Both the position numbers and the translations under genes were made by a program. This document shows positions 63,137 to 64,000 of a stretch of DNA of 64,000 nt, in pieces. Origin of the DNA: Gracilariopsis chorda (taxonomy: Eukaryota; Rhodophyta; Florideophyceae; Gracilariales; Gracilariaceae). Below the pieces are notes generated by a model. It did no database searches. It was not told the origin of the DNA and saw only the letters and a program-made list of their open reading frames with translations. The stretch spans positions 30,270 through 94,269 of the forward strand of contig NBIV01000283.1 of NCBI GenBank assembly GCA_003194525.1. The letters are read 5' to 3'. Numbering within the stretch: position 1 is the first letter of the stretch; the number at the start of each line of letters is the position of its first letter.

Positions 63137-63353
63137 TAGCTATGAACAAAGTATCATGATTTCGTACTACTAGTATCTATCTCGAACAATTGACTAAGGG
63201 TGCCATTGTTAAAAACCCTTTTGCGCAGCAAAGACTTTTATGAAAACTCTGCACCGAAAGAGAAAGGTATAGCAATCTACATACTACCCAAGTCCGTATA
63301 ACGAAACATCGGGTTATTATTTCCGTTACAAAAATCGAGGAAAAAAAACAAAA

Positions 63354-63704
63354 TCACAGAACCAGGTCACCGCTGGACTGATGGACAGTGGAGAGTAGTG
63401 AGTCTTTTCCAGGATTTCCTACTTTTTCGTGCCCGTCATTTGCTGTATCTCCAGGTGCTGCAAAACTGTCCTGAGCGCGAAGCGGAGGGATTGGGTTTGG
63501 TAGTGGATAAAGGTTGTCCTTCGCTGTACATTGGTGAAGCAGTGTTTTGTTTCGAGAATCCTTTATGATAAAACTGGTAAAGGTATTATCACTACTGAAT
63601 GTGACAGTAGCATAATCTGCAAGTAATGATAGAGAGAAGAGAGTGGAATCAAATGAGGGATTGTGTTTTGTAGGTAAAGAAATTCCATCTCCCAAGGGCA
63701 GCAA
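63354..63704 (-). pseudogene. possible Copia pol fragment (post-protease region)
   Basis: Minus-strand frame of 116 codons: LPLGDGISLPTKH, DSTLFSLSLLADYATVTFSS, FIIKDSRNKTLLHQC, KDNLYPLPNP. This order (start with glycine-rich beta turn, LLA..., V.F, F.IKD..T...L, LY.L) is like the region between protease and integrase in Copia polyproteins of the classical type, but shortened. No protease or integrase motif lies in the flanking 300 bp. Tentative. Confidence 0.35.
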
Positions 63705-64000
63705 TGATCGTTCCTGTCCCTTTTATCTTAGACTCTCTGTCGCTCGCACGCACTGATTTGATTCTCAATTGCTTTTACAATCCCAGAAGAGGGATCTACC
63801 GTTAACCAAAACATGACTATGCCACATTTCAGGCATTTTACCTGCCTCATATTCGTGAGCAGATAGGTTCGACTGTTTTATAGCAACAAACTCACAAGGT
63901 TCAGTGTTCTGTCTATCGGGATGGGGCGTGCTGGAATTTCTTCCGCTGGAGTCATTTCTTCGATCTGAAGTTATTATTACGCAATTGGTTTGAAGATCTT
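63705..64000. other. window end, nothing recognised
   Basis: No motif on either strand; minus-strand translation upstream of the possible Copia fragment does not show the expected protease. Confidence 0.4.

Noticed and set aside
1-64000. CRISPR arrays, rRNA genes, bacterial operons
   Set aside because: Repeats found are LTRs, inverted repeats or microsatellites; no regular spacer pattern and no rRNA-like conserved stretches were seen.

Overview
The window is eukaryotic, and a red alga (florideophyte type, Chondrus-like) is my best guess. This is inference: genes are short, mostly intronless and widely spaced, several have TATA boxes of the TATAAAA type, two of three Ty1/Copia elements carry a diverged reverse transcriptase like those reported from red algae, and most of the DNA is nested, decayed mobile elements. 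There are no bacterial operons, rRNA genes or CRISPR arrays.

Layout. 0.3-2.7 kb: broken hAT transposase with BED finger. 2.8-7 kb: two pogo/Jerky-type DDE remnants on the minus strand. 8.4-10 kb: decayed piggyBac-like transposase. 12.3-17.1 kb: Copia element 1 (plus strand), without a recognisable LTR pair, ending 17 bp from a minus-strand gene with a possible papain-like Cys/His/Asp domain (17.1-18.3 kb). 19.2-23.8 kb: Copia element 2, nearly intact, two 271 bp LTRs and one long gag-pol frame. 27.7-28.7 kb: an intact unrecognised gene. 30.6 kb: tRNA-like sequence. 32-34.4 kb: remains of a retroelement whose RT start runs into a gene for a CHAT-domain (caspase-like) protease ending at 35.9 kb. 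37-38.5 kb: two small unrecognised genes, one broken. 41.4-45.5 kb: the most gene-like stretch, with a haloalkane-dehalogenase-like hydrolase (one frameshift), an NAD(P)-binding protein and a secreted cysteine-rich protein (one in-frame TGA).

45.55-56.49 kb is one composite structure. A piggyBac-like DNA transposon with perfect 31 bp terminal inverted repeats and a CTAA target duplication has been split by Copia element 3 (46075-52510), which has its own LTRs and a CATTG duplication. Element 3 carries an extra reading frame for two C2H2 fingers between its 5' LTR and gag. 58.4-60.8 kb: decayed Helitron Rep. 61-64 kb: a small promoter and ORF, a copy of an interspersed repeat also present at 42.8 kb, and a possible Copia fragment.

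The genes do not form a shared pathway. The window reads as a retrotransposon-rich gap holding a few independent host genes, several of them damaged.
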